Made by a program: the position numbers and the translations under genes. Under the pieces are notes generated by a model. It made no database searches, was not told where the DNA came from, and saw only the letters and a list, made by a program, of their open reading frames with translations. A stretch of 64,000 nt of DNA from Streptacidiphilus sp. ASG 303 (GTDB taxonomy: Bacteria; Actinomycetota; Actinomycetes; Streptomycetales; Streptomycetaceae), in NCBI RefSeq assembly GCF_020991365.1, contig NZ_JAJLRA010000024.1, forward strand, positions 33,882 to 97,881, written 5' to 3'. Positions within the stretch are counted from its first letter, which is position 1. The number at the start of each line of letters is the position of its first letter. Of the stretch, positions 7,259 through 17,669 are shown piece by piece.

Positions 7259-8581
7259 GTGAGCTATCCGTACGAAGCCCCAGTGTCCCAGACGTTGTTC
7301 GAGCGCGCGTCGGTCGTGACCCCCGGCGGGGTCAACTCGCCCGTGCGCGCCTTCCGAGCCGTGGGCGGTACGCCCCGGTTCATGGTGTCCGGTACCGGTC
7401 CGTACCTCACCGACGCCGACGGCCGCGAGTACGTCGACCTGGTGTGCTCGTGGGGACCGATGATTCTCGGCCATTCCCACCCCGCCGTCCTGGAGGCCGT
7501 CCGGGCCGCCGTCGCCCGGGGCACCTCCTTCGGCACCCCCGGCCAGGGCGAGGTCGAGCTCGCCGAGGAGATCGTCGACCGGATCGCGCCGGTCGAGCAG
7601 GTGCGCCTGGTGTCCTCCGGCACCGAGGCGACCATGTCGGCGATCCGCCTCGCGCGCGGTTTCACCAGGCGGTCCAAGGTCGTCAAGTTCGCGGGCTGCT
7701 ACCACGGTCATGTTGACGCGCTGCTGGCCGCCGCCGGTTCAGGTGTGGCGACTTTCGGTCTTCCGGACAGCCCCGGCGTGACCGGCGCGCAGGCCGGCGA
7801 CACCATCGTGCTGCCCTACAACGACCTCGACGCGGTGCGCGCCGCCTTCGCCGCCCACCCCGGCGAGATCGCCTGCGTGATCACCGAGGCGTCCCCCGGC
7901 AACATGGGCGTGGTCCCGCCGCTGCCCGGCTTCAACCGCGGCCTGTCCGAGGTCTGCCGCGAGAACGGCGCCCTGCTGGTCTCCGACGAGGTCATGACCG
8001 GCTTCCGCGTCTCCCGCGCCGGCTGGTACGGCCTGGAGGCCGCCCACGAGGGCTGGGCGCCGGACCTGCTCACCTTCGGCAAGGTCATGGGCGGCGGCTT
8101 CCCCGCCGCGGCCTTCGGCGGCCGCGCCGACGTCATGGCCCACCTGGCCCCGGCCGGCCCCGTCTACCAGGCGGGCACCCTCTCCGGGAACCCGGTGGCC
8201 ACCGCCGCGGGCCTCGCCCAGCTGCGCCACTGCACCGACGAGGTGTACGCCACGGTCGACCGCGTCGCCGCCGAGGTCTCCGGCCTGGTCTCCGAGGCGC
8301 TGGCCAAGGAGGGCGTCGCCCACCGGGTGCAGCACGCGGGCAGCATGTTCTCGGTCTTCTTCACCGACCGCGAGGTGACCGACTACGAGCGGGCGAAGGA
8401 GCAGGAGGCCTTCCGCTTCACCGCCTTCTTCCACAGCATGCTCTCCCAGGGCGTGTACCTGCCGCCGTCCGCCTTCGAGTCCTGGTTCCTCTCCGCCTCG
8501 CACGACGACCGCGCCGTCGCGCGGATCGCCGACGCGCTCCCGGCGGCGGCCCGTGCCGCGGCCGAGGCCCGGCCCGCGTAG
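7259..8581 (+). CDS. hemL: glutamate-1-semialdehyde 2,1-aminomutase
   Basis: HemL converts glutamate-1-semialdehyde to 5-aminolevulinate in the C5 heme pathway, using pyridoxal phosphate in the cytosol. The 440 residues show the fold-type I aminotransferase features: [12 protein letters not shown] near the start, [15 protein letters not shown], the SDEVMTGFR motif with the cofactor-contacting Asp, and Lys275 in [12 protein letters not shown] for the Schiff base. The start is uncertain: GTG at 7259 ([11 protein letters not shown]) fits family length, while ATG at 7250 would sit 8 nt after a CACGAT -10 box and be leaderless. An inverted repeat lies upstream. A phosphatase gene follows after 41 bp. 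Confidence 0.95.
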   Translation: MSYPYEAPVSQTLFERASVVTPGGVNSPVRAFRAVGGTPRFMVSGTGPYLTDADGREYVDLVCSWGPMILGHSHPAVLEAVRAAVARGTSFGTPGQGEVELAEEIVDRIAPVEQVRLVSSGTEATMSAIRLARGFTRRSKVVKFAGCYHGHVDALLAAAGSGVATFGLPDSPGVTGAQAGDTIVLPYNDLDAVRAAFAAHPGEIACVITEASPGNMGVVPPLPGFNRGLSEVCRENGALLVSDEVMTGFRVSRAGWYGLEAAHEGWAPDLLTFGKVMGGGFPAAAFGGRADVMAHLAPAGPVYQAGTLSGNPVATAAGLAQLRHCTDEVYATVDRVAAEVSGLVSEALAKEGVAHRVQHAGSMFSVFFTDREVTDYERAKEQEAFRFTAFFHSMLSQGVYLPPSAFESWFLSASHDDRAVARIADALPAAARAAAEARPA

Positions 8582-8622
8582 TCTCGGTCCGCCGACCCGT
8601 ACCCCCTGAAGGAGCAGCTCAG

Positions 8623-9303
8623 GTGAGCAGCAAAGACGTCACAGTCGTCCACCTCATGCGCCACGGCGAGGTGCACAACCCGGAGGGCGTGCTGTACGGC
8701 CGGCTGCCCGACTACCACCTGTCCGAGCTCGGCAAGGAGATGGCCGAGCGGGTCGCCGACCACCTCGCGGGCCGTGACATCGCCCACGTGGTGGCCTCCC
8801 CGCTGGAGCGGGCCCAGGAGACCGCCGCTCCCATCGCGGCCGCGCACGGCCTGGCGACCGCGGTGGACGAGCGGCTCATCGAGGCGGAGAACGTCTTCCA
8901 GGGCAAGACCTTCGGCGTCGGCGACGGCTCGCTGCGCAAGCCCTCGCACTGGAAGCACCTCACCAACCCCTTCCGCCCGTCGTGGGGCGAGCCGTACATC
9001 GAGCAGGTCGTGCGGATGATGGGCGCGCTGGGCGCCGCCCGGGACGCCGCCCGCGGCCGGGAGGCGGTCTGCGTCAGCCACCAGCTGCCGATCTGGGTCA
9101 CCCGCTGCTTCGCCGAGCACCGGCGGCTGTGGCACGACCCGCGGCGGCGGCAGTGCTCGCTGGCCTCGCTGACCAGCTTCACGTACGAGGGCGACCGGAT
9201 CGTCTCCGTCGGGTACAGCGAGCCCGCCCGCGACCTGCTGCCCGCGCACCTCACCGGCAAGGGCGGCGGCAGCCGGCCGGTGGGCCGCAGCTTCGGGGCC
9301 TGA
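8623..9303 (+). CDS. histidine phosphatase family protein
   Basis: This 226-residue protein belongs to the phosphoglycerate mutase-like phosphatase superfamily. The catalytic RHG motif is at about 13-15 (LMRHGEVHNPEGVLYGRLPD), the second Arg in SPLERAQETA and the second catalytic His in VSHQLPI. These suggest an active phosphatase rather than a mutase; the substrate is unknown. GTG start after GGAGCAGCTCAG. A strong terminator follows, so with hemL it may form a two-gene unit. Confidence 0.9.
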   Translation: MSSKDVTVVHLMRHGEVHNPEGVLYGRLPDYHLSELGKEMAERVADHLAGRDIAHVVASPLERAQETAAPIAAAHGLATAVDERLIEAENVFQGKTFGVGDGSLRKPSHWKHLTNPFRPSWGEPYIEQVVRMMGALGAARDAARGREAVCVSHQLPIWVTRCFAEHRRLWHDPRRRQCSLASLTSFTYEGDRIVSVGYSEPARDLLPAHLTGKGGGSRPVGRSFGA

Positions 9304-9340
9304 GCGGCCCGGCCGGCCGGGGCTGCCCCGGGCCGGCCCC

Positions 9341-9382
9341 CCAGGGGCCCCGCCCGCCGCGACCGGCGGGCGGGGCCCCTGG
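9341..9382 (+). terminator. 19-bp perfect hairpin after phosphatase gene
   Basis: CCAGGGGCCCCGCCCGCCG pairs perfectly with 9364-9382 around a CGAC tetraloop and is followed by TTT. This is the clearest intrinsic terminator in the window; it ends the hemL unit. Confidence 0.9.
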
Positions 9383-9482
9383 TTTCCGTCCGGAGGCCCC
9401 GGGAAGGGGCGCGAAGGGGGACAGAACCCCCCAGGGGCGCAGGCCCCGCACGCGCACCCGAACGGAAGGAGGGTGGTCCGCT

Positions 9483-10052
9483 GTGTCCACCACCCTGGAG
9501 GGCAGGACCGTCGCATTCCTCGTCGCCACCGAGGGCATCGAGCAGGTCGAACTGACCGGCCCGTGGCAGGCGGTGGAGGCGGCCGGCGGCCGGCCCCGGC
9601 TGGTCTCGACCAGGCCGGGACGGGTCCAGGCCTTCAACCACCTGGACAAGGCCGACACCTTCGAGGTCCACGACGTGGCCGGCGAGGTCTCCGCGGGCCA
9701 CTACGACGCCCTGGTGCTGCCCGGCGGCGTCGCCAACCCCGACGCGCTGCGCCTGGACCGGGACGCGGTCGCCTTCGCCAGGGCGTTCTTCGACGCGGGC
9801 AAGCCCGTCGCCGCCATCTGCCACGCCCCCTGGACGCTCATCGAGGCCGGGGTGCTCGGCGGCCGCACGCTCACCTCCTGGCCCAGCCTGCACACCGACA
9901 TCGCCAACGCGGGCGGCCACTGGGTCGACGAGGAGGTCAAGGTCTGCCGGAGCGGCCCGAACGTCCTCGTCACCAGCCGCAAGCCGGGCGACCTCAAGGC
10001 CTTCGAGGAGACGCTGGTCGCCGAGTTCGCCGAGGGGCCCAAGCAGGGCTGA
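9483..10052 (+). CDS. DJ-1/PfpI family protein
   Basis: This 189-residue protein has the DJ-1/PfpI fold, related to class I glutamine amidotransferases. The nucleophile Cys (about 115) sits in AAICHAPWTLIEAG, and a conserved Glu is in ATEGIEQVEL; LVLPGGVANPD forms the typical strand-loop. Members act as protein-repair deglycases, glyoxalases or proteases, and the sequence does not separate these. The GTG at 9483 follows AAGGAGG by ten bases. It lies alone between a terminator and the res operon. Confidence 0.9.
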   Translation: MSTTLEGRTVAFLVATEGIEQVELTGPWQAVEAAGGRPRLVSTRPGRVQAFNHLDKADTFEVHDVAGEVSAGHYDALVLPGGVANPDALRLDRDAVAFARAFFDAGKPVAAICHAPWTLIEAGVLGGRTLTSWPSLHTDIANAGGHWVDEEVKVCRSGPNVLVTSRKPGDLKAFEETLVAEFAEGPKQG

Positions 10053-10140
10053 ACCGGGGCCCGGCCGCCCCCGCCGCGGGTGTGACGCGGGACACCCGAC
10101 CCCGGTGAAGGTCCTCCGGGAGCCATGCGAAACTTTTCAC

Positions 10141-10752
10141 ATGAGTCCTGTCCGACCCGCCTCCCGCCGCACCCGCGCACGACTGGCGGCCCTCGCCGGC
10201 GCCGCCGTGCTCGCCGCCGCCGGATGCTCCGCCTCGGGCTCCGGGGTCGGCGACACGGCCGGCGCCGGCTTCGTCAGCGGCAAGGGCGGCATCGACACCG
10301 TCGCCGCGGGCCACCGCCAGGCCGCACCGGACATCTCGGGCGAGACCGTGGACGGCGGGCACGCCGCCCTCTCCGACTACCGGGGCAAGGTCGTCGTCGT
10401 CAACGTCTGGGGCTCCTGGTGCTCGCCCTGCCGGGCCGAGGCCGCGGGCCTGCAGCAGACCTGGGCCGCGTACAAGGACAAGGGCGTGCAGTTCCTCGGG
10501 ATCAACACCCGGGACACCAGCGCCGACAACGCCCGGGTCTTCGAGAAGAACTTCGGCGTCACCTACCCCAGCCTCTACGACCCGGACGGCACCCAGGTCC
10601 TGCGCTTCCCCAAGGGCACCCTGAACCCCCAGGCCATCCCCTCCACCCTCGTGGTCGACCGCGACGGGCGGATCGCCGCCCGCGCCCTCAAGCCGCTCGC
10701 CCGGGAGGACGTCGAGGCCATGCTGAAGCCGGTCGTCGCGGAGAAGCCGTGA
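10141..10752 (+). CDS. resA: TlpA/ResA-like thioredoxin lipoprotein
   Basis: This 203-residue thiol-disulfide protein reduces apocytochrome c cysteines outside the membrane before heme attachment. The lipobox LAAAGC puts the acylated Cys at 29. The thioredoxin domain has the redox pair Cys94/Cys97 in SWCSPC, strand VVVVNVWGSW and the cis-Pro region (NPQAIPSTLVVD). I chose ATG 10141 because it gives a clean lipoprotein signal, although no good ribosome site precedes it; an in-frame GTG at 10105 is the alternative. An imperfect palindrome (10126-10141) abuts the start. Its stop overlaps ccdA by 4 bp, in the res order typical of Streptomyces. Confidence 0.93.
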   Translation: MSPVRPASRRTRARLAALAGAAVLAAAGCSASGSGVGDTAGAGFVSGKGGIDTVAAGHRQAAPDISGETVDGGHAALSDYRGKVVVVNVWGSWCSPCRAEAAGLQQTWAAYKDKGVQFLGINTRDTSADNARVFEKNFGVTYPSLYDPDGTQVLRFPKGTLNPQAIPSTLVVDRDGRIAARALKPLAREDVEAMLKPVVAEKP

Positions 10753-11558
10753 CCGGCCCCCTCGCCGCCGGGGCCCTCCCCGCCGGCACCCTCCTCGCCG
10801 CGGCGGACGGCACCAACGAGACCGTGCTGCGGGGCGCCCTGCTGCTCGCCGTCCCGGTCGCCCTGCTGGCCGGCCTGGTGTCGTTCTTCTCCCCCTGCGT
10901 GCTGCCGCTGGTCCCGGGCTACCTCTCCTACGTCACCGGCTTCTCCGCCGCCGACCTCGCCGACGCCGAGGGGCGCCGCCGCGGCCGGATGCTGCTCGGC
11001 TCGCTGCTCTTCGTCCTCGGCTTCACCGCCGTCTTCGTCTCCACCGGCGCGCTCTTCGGCTTCTTCGGCCAGACCCTCCTCACGTACCGCCGCACGATCT
11101 CGGTGGTGATGGGCGTCGTGACGATCCTCATGGGCCTGGCCTTCATGGGCCTGCTCCCGGGCTTCACCCTGCGCGAGGTCCGCTCCCACCGCCGCCCCGC
11201 GGTCGGCCTGGCCGGGGCCCCGCTGCTCGGCGTCGTCTTCGGCGTCGGCTGGACCCCCTGCATCGGCCCGACCCTCGCCTCGCTGAACACCCTGTCCATG
11301 TACCAGGCCAGTGCCGGGCGGGCGGCCCTCCTGATGGCGGTCTACTGCCTCGGACTGGGCGTACCGTTCGTCGTGGCGGCGCTCGCCTTCCGCCGTGCGC
11401 TCGGCGCGTTCGGCTGGATCAAGCGCCACTACCAGTGGGTGCTGCGCATCGGCGGCGGCATGCTCGTCGCCGTCGGACTGCTGCTCGTGACCGGGGCCTG
11501 GGACTCCCTGGTCTCCCAGCTGCAGTCCGCCACCCAGGACTTCTCGATCGGAATCTGA
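10749..11558 (+). CDS. ccdA: cytochrome c biogenesis protein CcdA
   Basis: CcdA is a six-helix membrane protein that carries electrons from cytoplasmic thioredoxin to ResA. The 269 residues include the redox cysteines in FFSPCVLPLVPGYLSY and in GWTPCIGPTL, which pair across the membrane. The GTG start overlaps the resA stop (GTGA). A short N-terminal stretch precedes TM1. resB follows after 13 bp. Confidence 0.95.
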   Translation: MTGPLAAGALPAGTLLAAADGTNETVLRGALLLAVPVALLAGLVSFFSPCVLPLVPGYLSYVTGFSAADLADAEGRRRGRMLLGSLLFVLGFTAVFVSTGALFGFFGQTLLTYRRTISVVMGVVTILMGLAFMGLLPGFTLREVRSHRRPAVGLAGAPLLGVVFGVGWTPCIGPTLASLNTLSMYQASAGRAALLMAVYCLGLGVPFVVAALAFRRALGAFGWIKRHYQWVLRIGGGMLVAVGLLLVTGAWDSLVSQLQSATQDFSIGI

Positions 11559-11571
11559 CTGTGAGCAGCCT

Positions 11572-13413
11572 GTGAGCAACACGGACACCGGGAGCACCAC
11601 GGACACCGGCAGCCCCGACCCGCGCCGGCCGCTCGACGACGAGGCGGCCGCCGAGCGCCTCTCCACCGCACCCGTCGAGGAGCGGCCCGACGACGCCGCG
11701 CCCGCCTTCGGGGTCCTCGGCTGGCTGCGCTGGACGTGGCGGCAGCTGACCTCCATGCGGGTGGCGCTGATCCTGCTCTTCCTGCTCTCCCTGGCCGCCG
11801 TCCCCGGCTCGCTGATCCCGCAGACCAGCGCCAACGCCCTGCGGGTCGCCCAGTGGAAGGCCGACCACCCCGGCCTCGCCCCGCTGTACGAGCGGCTGCA
11901 GCTCTTCGACGTGTACAGCTCGGTGTGGTTCTCCGCCGTCTACATCCTGCTCTTCGTCTCGCTGGCCGGCTGCATCGTCCCGCGGACGTGGCAGTTCGCC
12001 GGCGTGCTGCGCAGCCGCCCCCCGGCGGCGCCCCGCACCCTCTCCCGCATGCCGGTGTACGCGACCTGGCGCACCGCGGCGGACCCGCAGCAGGTCACCG
12101 CGGCCGCGGAGCGGCTGCTGCGCGGCCGCCGCTTCCGCGTCCACGCCTCCGGCGGCGCGGTCGCCGCGGAGAAGGGCTACCTGCGCGAGGTCGGCAACCT
12201 GCTCTTCCACATCTCGCTCTTCGGCCTGCTCGTCGCCATGGCGTGGGGCAGCGTGGGCGGCGGCCAGGGCGGCAAGCTGGTGCTGGAGGGGCAGGGCTTC
12301 TCCAACACCATGACCCAGTACGACGACTTCCAGGGCGCGCCCTTCTACGGCGCCGACCAGCTGGAGCCCTTCGGCTTCAAGCTCGACGGCTTCAGCGCCA
12401 CGTACCAGACCCGGGGCGACCAGCTCGGCACCCCGCGGGACTTCACCGCCCGCATCCGGTACTGGACCGGCACCGACAGCAGCCGGCTGCACAAGGGCGC
12501 CATCAAGGTGAACGAGCCGCTGGAGGTGGCGGGCAGCAAGGTCTACCTCATCGGCCACGGCTACTCGCCCGTCGTCACCGTGCGCAACGGCAGGGGGGAC
12601 GTCGTCTTCCACGGCCCCACCCCCTTCCTGCCGCAGGACAACAACCTGACCTCCACGGGCGCGATCAAGGTCGGCGACTACGGCACCAGGGACGGGAAGC
12701 CGGGGCGGAAGGTGCAGCTGGGCTTCTCCGGCATCTTCTCGCCCACCGCCCCCGTCAAGGCGGACCCGCTCACCGGCTGGAACTCGCTCTTCCCCGCCGC
12801 CGCCGACCCCAAGCTGATCCTCACCGCCTGGGCGGGCGACCTGGGCACCGACGCGGGCATCCCGCAGAACGTGTACCAGCTCGACACCAGCCACATGAAG
12901 CAGCTCCGGCAGGACGGCGACCTCGCGAGGGCCGCGCTCAAGCCGGGCCAGGGCTGGAAGCTCCCCGACGGCTACGGCACCCTCACCTTCGACGGCTACC
13001 AGCAGTGGGCCAGCTTCACCATCGCCCACCGCCCCGGCAACGCCGTGGCCCTGGGCAGCGCGGTGCTCGCCGTGCTCGGCCTGATCGGCTCCCTGCTGAT
13101 CCAGCGCCGCAGGGTGTGGGTCCGCGCCTCGGCCGTCGGGGGCGCCACCGTCGTGGAGACGGCGGGCCTGGCCCGCAGCGAGTCCGCGAGGATCGCCGAG
13201 GAGCTGGCCGAGCTCGCCGTCGCCCTCCAGGACGACGCACCCGCCGCCGAGGACGGTCCGCAGGACCCCGACGGCCCGCAGGACCGGAACGGCCCCGGGG
13301 ACCGGGACGGCGCAGAAGACCGGGACGGCGCAGAAGACCGGAACGACGCAGGGACCCGTGAGCACGCGGAGGCGCGGCCCCACGGATCCGGGACGACCGA
13401 GGAGAGGGGTTGA
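11572..13413 (+). CDS. resB: cytochrome c biogenesis protein ResB
   Basis: ResB is the partner of ResC in System II (Ccs) cytochrome c synthase, which delivers heme to apocytochromes on the outer face of the membrane. The 613-residue protein has three N-terminal helices (about 65-200), including SLIPQTSANALR and FSAVYILLFVSLAGC, then a large extracytoplasmic domain (about 240-490), a final helix (VALGSAVLAVLGLIGSLL) and a cytoplasmic tail. The last ~50 residues are low-complexity Asp/Gly repeats from short DNA repeats. Its GTG start lacks a strong ribosome site, so coupling to ccdA is likely. The stop overlaps resC. Confidence 0.95.
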   Translation: MSNTDTGSTTDTGSPDPRRPLDDEAAAERLSTAPVEERPDDAAPAFGVLGWLRWTWRQLTSMRVALILLFLLSLAAVPGSLIPQTSANALRVAQWKADHPGLAPLYERLQLFDVYSSVWFSAVYILLFVSLAGCIVPRTWQFAGVLRSRPPAAPRTLSRMPVYATWRTAADPQQVTAAAERLLRGRRFRVHASGGAVAAEKGYLREVGNLLFHISLFGLLVAMAWGSVGGGQGGKLVLEGQGFSNTMTQYDDFQGAPFYGADQLEPFGFKLDGFSATYQTRGDQLGTPRDFTARIRYWTGTDSSRLHKGAIKVNEPLEVAGSKVYLIGHGYSPVVTVRNGRGDVVFHGPTPFLPQDNNLTSTGAIKVGDYGTRDGKPGRKVQLGFSGIFSPTAPVKADPLTGWNSLFPAAADPKLILTAWAGDLGTDAGIPQNVYQLDTSHMKQLRQDGDLARAALKPGQGWKLPDGYGTLTFDGYQQWASFTIAHRPGNAVALGSAVLAVLGLIGSLLIQRRRVWVRASAVGGATVVETAGLARSESARIAEELAELAVALQDDAPAAEDGPQDPDGPQDRNGPGDRDGAEDRDGAEDRNDAGTREHAEARPHGSGTTEERG

Positions 13414-14552
13414 CAGTGGTCCTTGCCACGGCGGTCAACGAACACCTGGCCAACATCTCCAACTACCTGATCTACTCGGCGATGGCCGTGTACCTGCTGG
13501 CGATGCTCGCCCACTGCTTCGAGTGGACCTTCGGCAGCCGCGGAGCCGTCGCCCGCCGCTCCGCCGAGCAGGGCGGCTCGCTCGCCGAGGCCGCGGCGGC
13601 CGCCGCGCGCCCCGCCGGGGCCCGGAAGGTCACCGTCACCGTCGCCTCCGCGGGCGGCGGCACCACCACGCTCACCCGCACGGCCCTGGCCGGCGAGGGC
13701 GCCGCCGTGGTCACCAGCGGCCGCGGCGGCGACGAGGCCGACGGGCCGGGCGCGGCCGGCACCGACGAGCAGGCGGACCTGCTGGGCCGCATGGCGGTCT
13801 CCCTCACCGTGCTCGGCGCGCTGGTCCACTTCGGCGGCGTGCTCACCCGCGGCCTGTCGGTGACGCGCTGGCCGTGGGGGAACATGTACGAGTTCTCCTG
13901 CGCCCTGGCCCTGACCGCCGTCCTGGCCTACCTGGGGCTGCTGGCGGCCGGGAAAAAGGTGCGCTGGCTCGGCCTGCCGGTGGTGCTCTCCGCGCTGCTG
14001 ACGCTGGGCCTGGCCGTCACGGTCCTGTACACGGACTCCGAGCAGCTCGTCCCGGCGCTGCACTCCTACTGGCTGGCCATCCACGTCTCGGCGGCGATCG
14101 TCTGCGGCGGCGCGTTCTACGCGGCCTTCGTGGCCACCGCGCTGTACCTGCTCAAGGACGCCTACGAGAAGCGGGCCGCGGCCGGAAAGGACGGCGGCCC
14201 GCTGGGCGTCGCGCCGTCCGTGTGGCGGCGGCTGCCGGCGGCGGGCACCCTCGACAAGCTGGCGTACCGTATCAACGCGGTGATCTTCCCGCTGTGGACG
14301 TTCACCATCATCGCGGGCGCCATCTGGGCCGAGAAGGCGTGGGGCCGCTACTGGGAGTGGGACCCCAAGGAGACCTGGTCCTTCATCACCTGGGTCGCCT
14401 ACGCCGCCTACCTCCACGCCCGCGCCACCGCCGGCTGGAAGGGCCGCAAGGCCGCCTACCTGGCGCTCCTGGCGTTCGCCTGCTTCCTCTTCAACTACTA
14501 CGGCGTCAACATCTTCGTCACCGGCAAGCACTCCTACGCCGGCGTCGGCTGA
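13410..14552 (+). CDS. resC: cytochrome c biogenesis protein ResC/CcsA-type
   Basis: ResC is the heme-handling subunit of the System II synthase. The 380 residues carry several membrane helices and the diagnostic tryptophan-rich WWD-type segment (WGRYWEWDPKETWSF), with conserved His residues for heme, for example in YWLAIHVSA and YLHARAT. A Gly/Ala-rich loop (about 50-120) between helices is longer than usual. Start choice: the TTG at 13410 gives a TTGA overlap with resB and is close to GAGGAGAGGGG; a GTG at 13416 is equally possible. A 25-bp hairpin follows. Confidence 0.93.
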   Translation: MTVVLATAVNEHLANISNYLIYSAMAVYLLAMLAHCFEWTFGSRGAVARRSAEQGGSLAEAAAAAARPAGARKVTVTVASAGGGTTTLTRTALAGEGAAVVTSGRGGDEADGPGAAGTDEQADLLGRMAVSLTVLGALVHFGGVLTRGLSVTRWPWGNMYEFSCALALTAVLAYLGLLAAGKKVRWLGLPVVLSALLTLGLAVTVLYTDSEQLVPALHSYWLAIHVSAAIVCGGAFYAAFVATALYLLKDAYEKRAAAGKDGGPLGVAPSVWRRLPAAGTLDKLAYRINAVIFPLWTFTIIAGAIWAEKAWGRYWEWDPKETWSFITWVAYAAYLHARATAGWKGRKAAYLALLAFACFLFNYYGVNIFVTGKHSYAGVG

Positions 14553-14570
14553 CCCCGTACCCCCGCCCGC

Positions 14571-14625
14571 ACGCACGGAGGCGGCCCGGCACCCCCGCGA
14601 GGGGTGCCGGGCCGCCTCCGTGCGT
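14571..14625. terminator. 25-bp perfect bidirectional hairpin
   Basis: A perfect 25-bp stem (left arm 14571-14595, right arm 14601-14625) with a CGCGA loop lies between the convergent resC and carboxylase epsilon genes. It should end both transcripts. Confidence 0.9.
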
Positions 14626-14633
14626 ACCGGGTG

Positions 14634-14843
14634 TCAGGCGGCGGTCTGCCAGCTGAGCGGCGAGTCGTAGGAGGGGCGGCGCTCCAGGCGCTGCCAGCGG
14701 GCGACGGGCTCGGGCCGGACGGCCTGCTGCCGGGCGCCGCCGCCGGCGGCGGCCCGGGCGAGGAGGACGGCGGTGAGGGCGGCCAGCTCCTCGTCGGTGA
14801 GGCTGCCCCTGACGATCTGGAACGCTGGGACGACCTGGGTCAT
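14634..14843 (-). CDS. acyl-CoA carboxylase epsilon subunit
   Basis: This 69-residue protein is the small epsilon subunit found in actinobacterial acyl-CoA carboxylases, where it binds the alpha and beta subunits and raises activity. It begins FQIVRGSLTDEELAALTAVL, the typical epsilon helix, and ends in an aromatic tail (RRPSYDSPLSWQTAA). The ATG has a GAAGGAG site. It follows the beta-subunit gene by 35 bp. Confidence 0.9.
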   Translation of the reverse strand: MTQVVPAFQIVRGSLTDEELAALTAVLLARAAAGGGARQQAVRPEPVARWQRLERRPSYDSPLSWQTAA

Positions 14844-14878
14844 CGGCGGTGCTCCTTCGGGCGTTTCGACGGTGCCGG

Positions 14879-16489
<1,611 letters not shown>

Positions 16490-16606
16490 CTCCCACCACT
16501 CCATGTCTGTCCGGAATCGCTCGACGGCCGGTTCGGCGGCTCCCCCACGGCGTCGTGGGGGGCGGCCCGCGACAGCAGGATCGGCTGCGGCGGCTGCGAA
16601 CACTTC

Positions 16607-16622
16607 CCTTACGACCTTACGA
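16607..16622 (-). promoter_or_regulatory. tandem TCGTAAGG repeat before carboxylase gene
   Basis: Two exact head-to-tail copies of TCGTAAGG lie about 120 bp upstream of the beta-subunit start, in the direction of transcription. The regulator is unknown. Confidence 0.35.
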
Positions 16623-16950
16623 GCGGTCCGCTCGCCGCGCGGGGGTCGATTCCGTACAAGGTCCGGCCGGATTCCATGTCCGAGCCGGACAGGAGCACAC
16701 CGCGGCCAATGTGCACAAACGGGGCGACAGGTGCGCCTCCGCCTGTCCGGAACCGCCCTCCGGGCCCGGTGGACGCCGAGTTCGGCCGGGACGGCGTCCG
16801 CCCTGCGCGCGCCGTCCGCGGTAGCGCCCCGCCCGCCGCCGTGTACTCCGTACGGGTGAATCGGGGCGGGGTGCGGAGGCCGTCGCAGCCGGTCCGCCCC
16901 CGCGGCTCCGAACGAGTGACGCGGGCCCCTCCGGCGCCCGGCACCCGTGC

Positions 16951-17001
16951 GGTGCGCCCCTCCGGCCCTGTGCGCCCCTCCGGCCCGGTGCGCCCCTCCG
17001 G
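16951..17001. repeat. minisatellite, about 15 bp unit
   Basis: GTGCGCCCCTCCGG recurs three times with small spacers (CCCT, CCCG) in noncoding DNA downstream of the deaminase gene. Confidence 0.8.
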
Positions 17002-17019
17002 GGGCCGGCCGGCCCCGGG

Positions 17020-17472
17020 TCAGTCCCCGATGTCCTCGAACCAGAGCTCCGGCTGCTCCCGGACGAACCGCTCCATCAGGGCGGTGCACTCCGGGTCGTC
17101 CAGCACCACGACCTCCACGCCGTGCCCGCGCAGCCAGTCGTGGCCGCCGGAGAAGGTCGAAGCCTCGCCCACCACGACCCGGCCGATGCCGAACTGCCGC
17201 ACCAGCCCGCTGCAGTACCAGCACGGGGACAGCGTCGTGGCCATCGTCGTGCGGCCGTACCCGCGCCTGCGGCCCGCCGCCCGGAACGCCGCGGTCTCCG
17301 CGTGCAGCGACGGGTCGCCGTCCTGCACCCTGCGGTTGCGGCCGCGCCCCAGCACCTCGCCGTCCGGGCCGAACAGGGCGGCCCCGATCGGGATCCCGCC
17401 CTCGGCCAGCCCGGCCCGCGCCTCCTCGACCGCCACCGCCAGCATCGCCCGCAGATCCGCCGCCTCGCCCAT
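17020..17472 (-). CDS. Fcy1-like cytosine/nucleoside deaminase
   Basis: This 150-residue zinc deaminase has His57 and the proton-shuttling Glu59 in SLHAETAAF, and the zinc cysteines 84 and 87 in SPCWYC. The C-terminus ends WFEDIGD, like yeast cytosine deaminase Fcy1 (from memory, ...WFEDIGE), and VVGEASTFSGG also matches that branch. It probably deaminates cytosine or a related base in pyrimidine salvage. The ATG at 17472 begins MGEAADLRAML. It stands alone. Confidence 0.88.
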   Translation of the reverse strand: MGEAADLRAMLAVAVEEARAGLAEGGIPIGAALFGPDGEVLGRGRNRRVQDGDPSLHAETAAFRAAGRRRGYGRTTMATTLSPCWYCSGLVRQFGIGRVVVGEASTFSGGHDWLRGHGVEVVVLDDPECTALMERFVREQPELWFEDIGD

Positions 17473-17545
17473 GCCCCCACTCTCCCGGCCCCGGGGCGCC
17501 GCGGCAACGCACGTGCGGCGGCCCGGCGCGCCGCCGCCGTACGAC

Positions 17546-17590
17546 GCACCGTCACCCGGGCGCACCGTCACCCGGGCGCGCCGTCACCCC
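17546..17590. repeat. short tandem repeat, CACCGTCACCCGGGCG
   Basis: Two exact 16-bp copies and a third partial one lie upstream of the deaminase gene in noncoding DNA. Confidence 0.7.
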
Positions 17591-17669
17591 GCCCCGCGGG
17601 CACGGCGCCGGTCCCGCCCGCGGGCACGGCGCCCGCCCGGCCCGCCCGCGGGGGCGGCCCGGCGGGAGG

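Larger units (their letters stand above)
16490..17019. other. 530-bp gap upstream of carboxylase operon
   Basis: No gene is convincing here. Reading toward the carboxylase gene there is a direct repeat, TCGTAAGG twice in tandem (16607-16622), in a locally less GC-rich patch; it may be an operator or promoter element. The far end (16950-17001) is a degenerate minisatellite. Confidence 0.5.

Noticed and set aside
10126..10141. Imperfect palindrome TGCGAAACTTTTCACA at the resA start as an operator
   Set aside because: Two mismatches and overlap with the start codon make chance likely; it is only mentioned in the resA entry.
16490..17019. Possible biotin ligase or other gene in the gap before the carboxylase gene
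   Set aside because: No frame there shows protein-like composition or a ribosome site.
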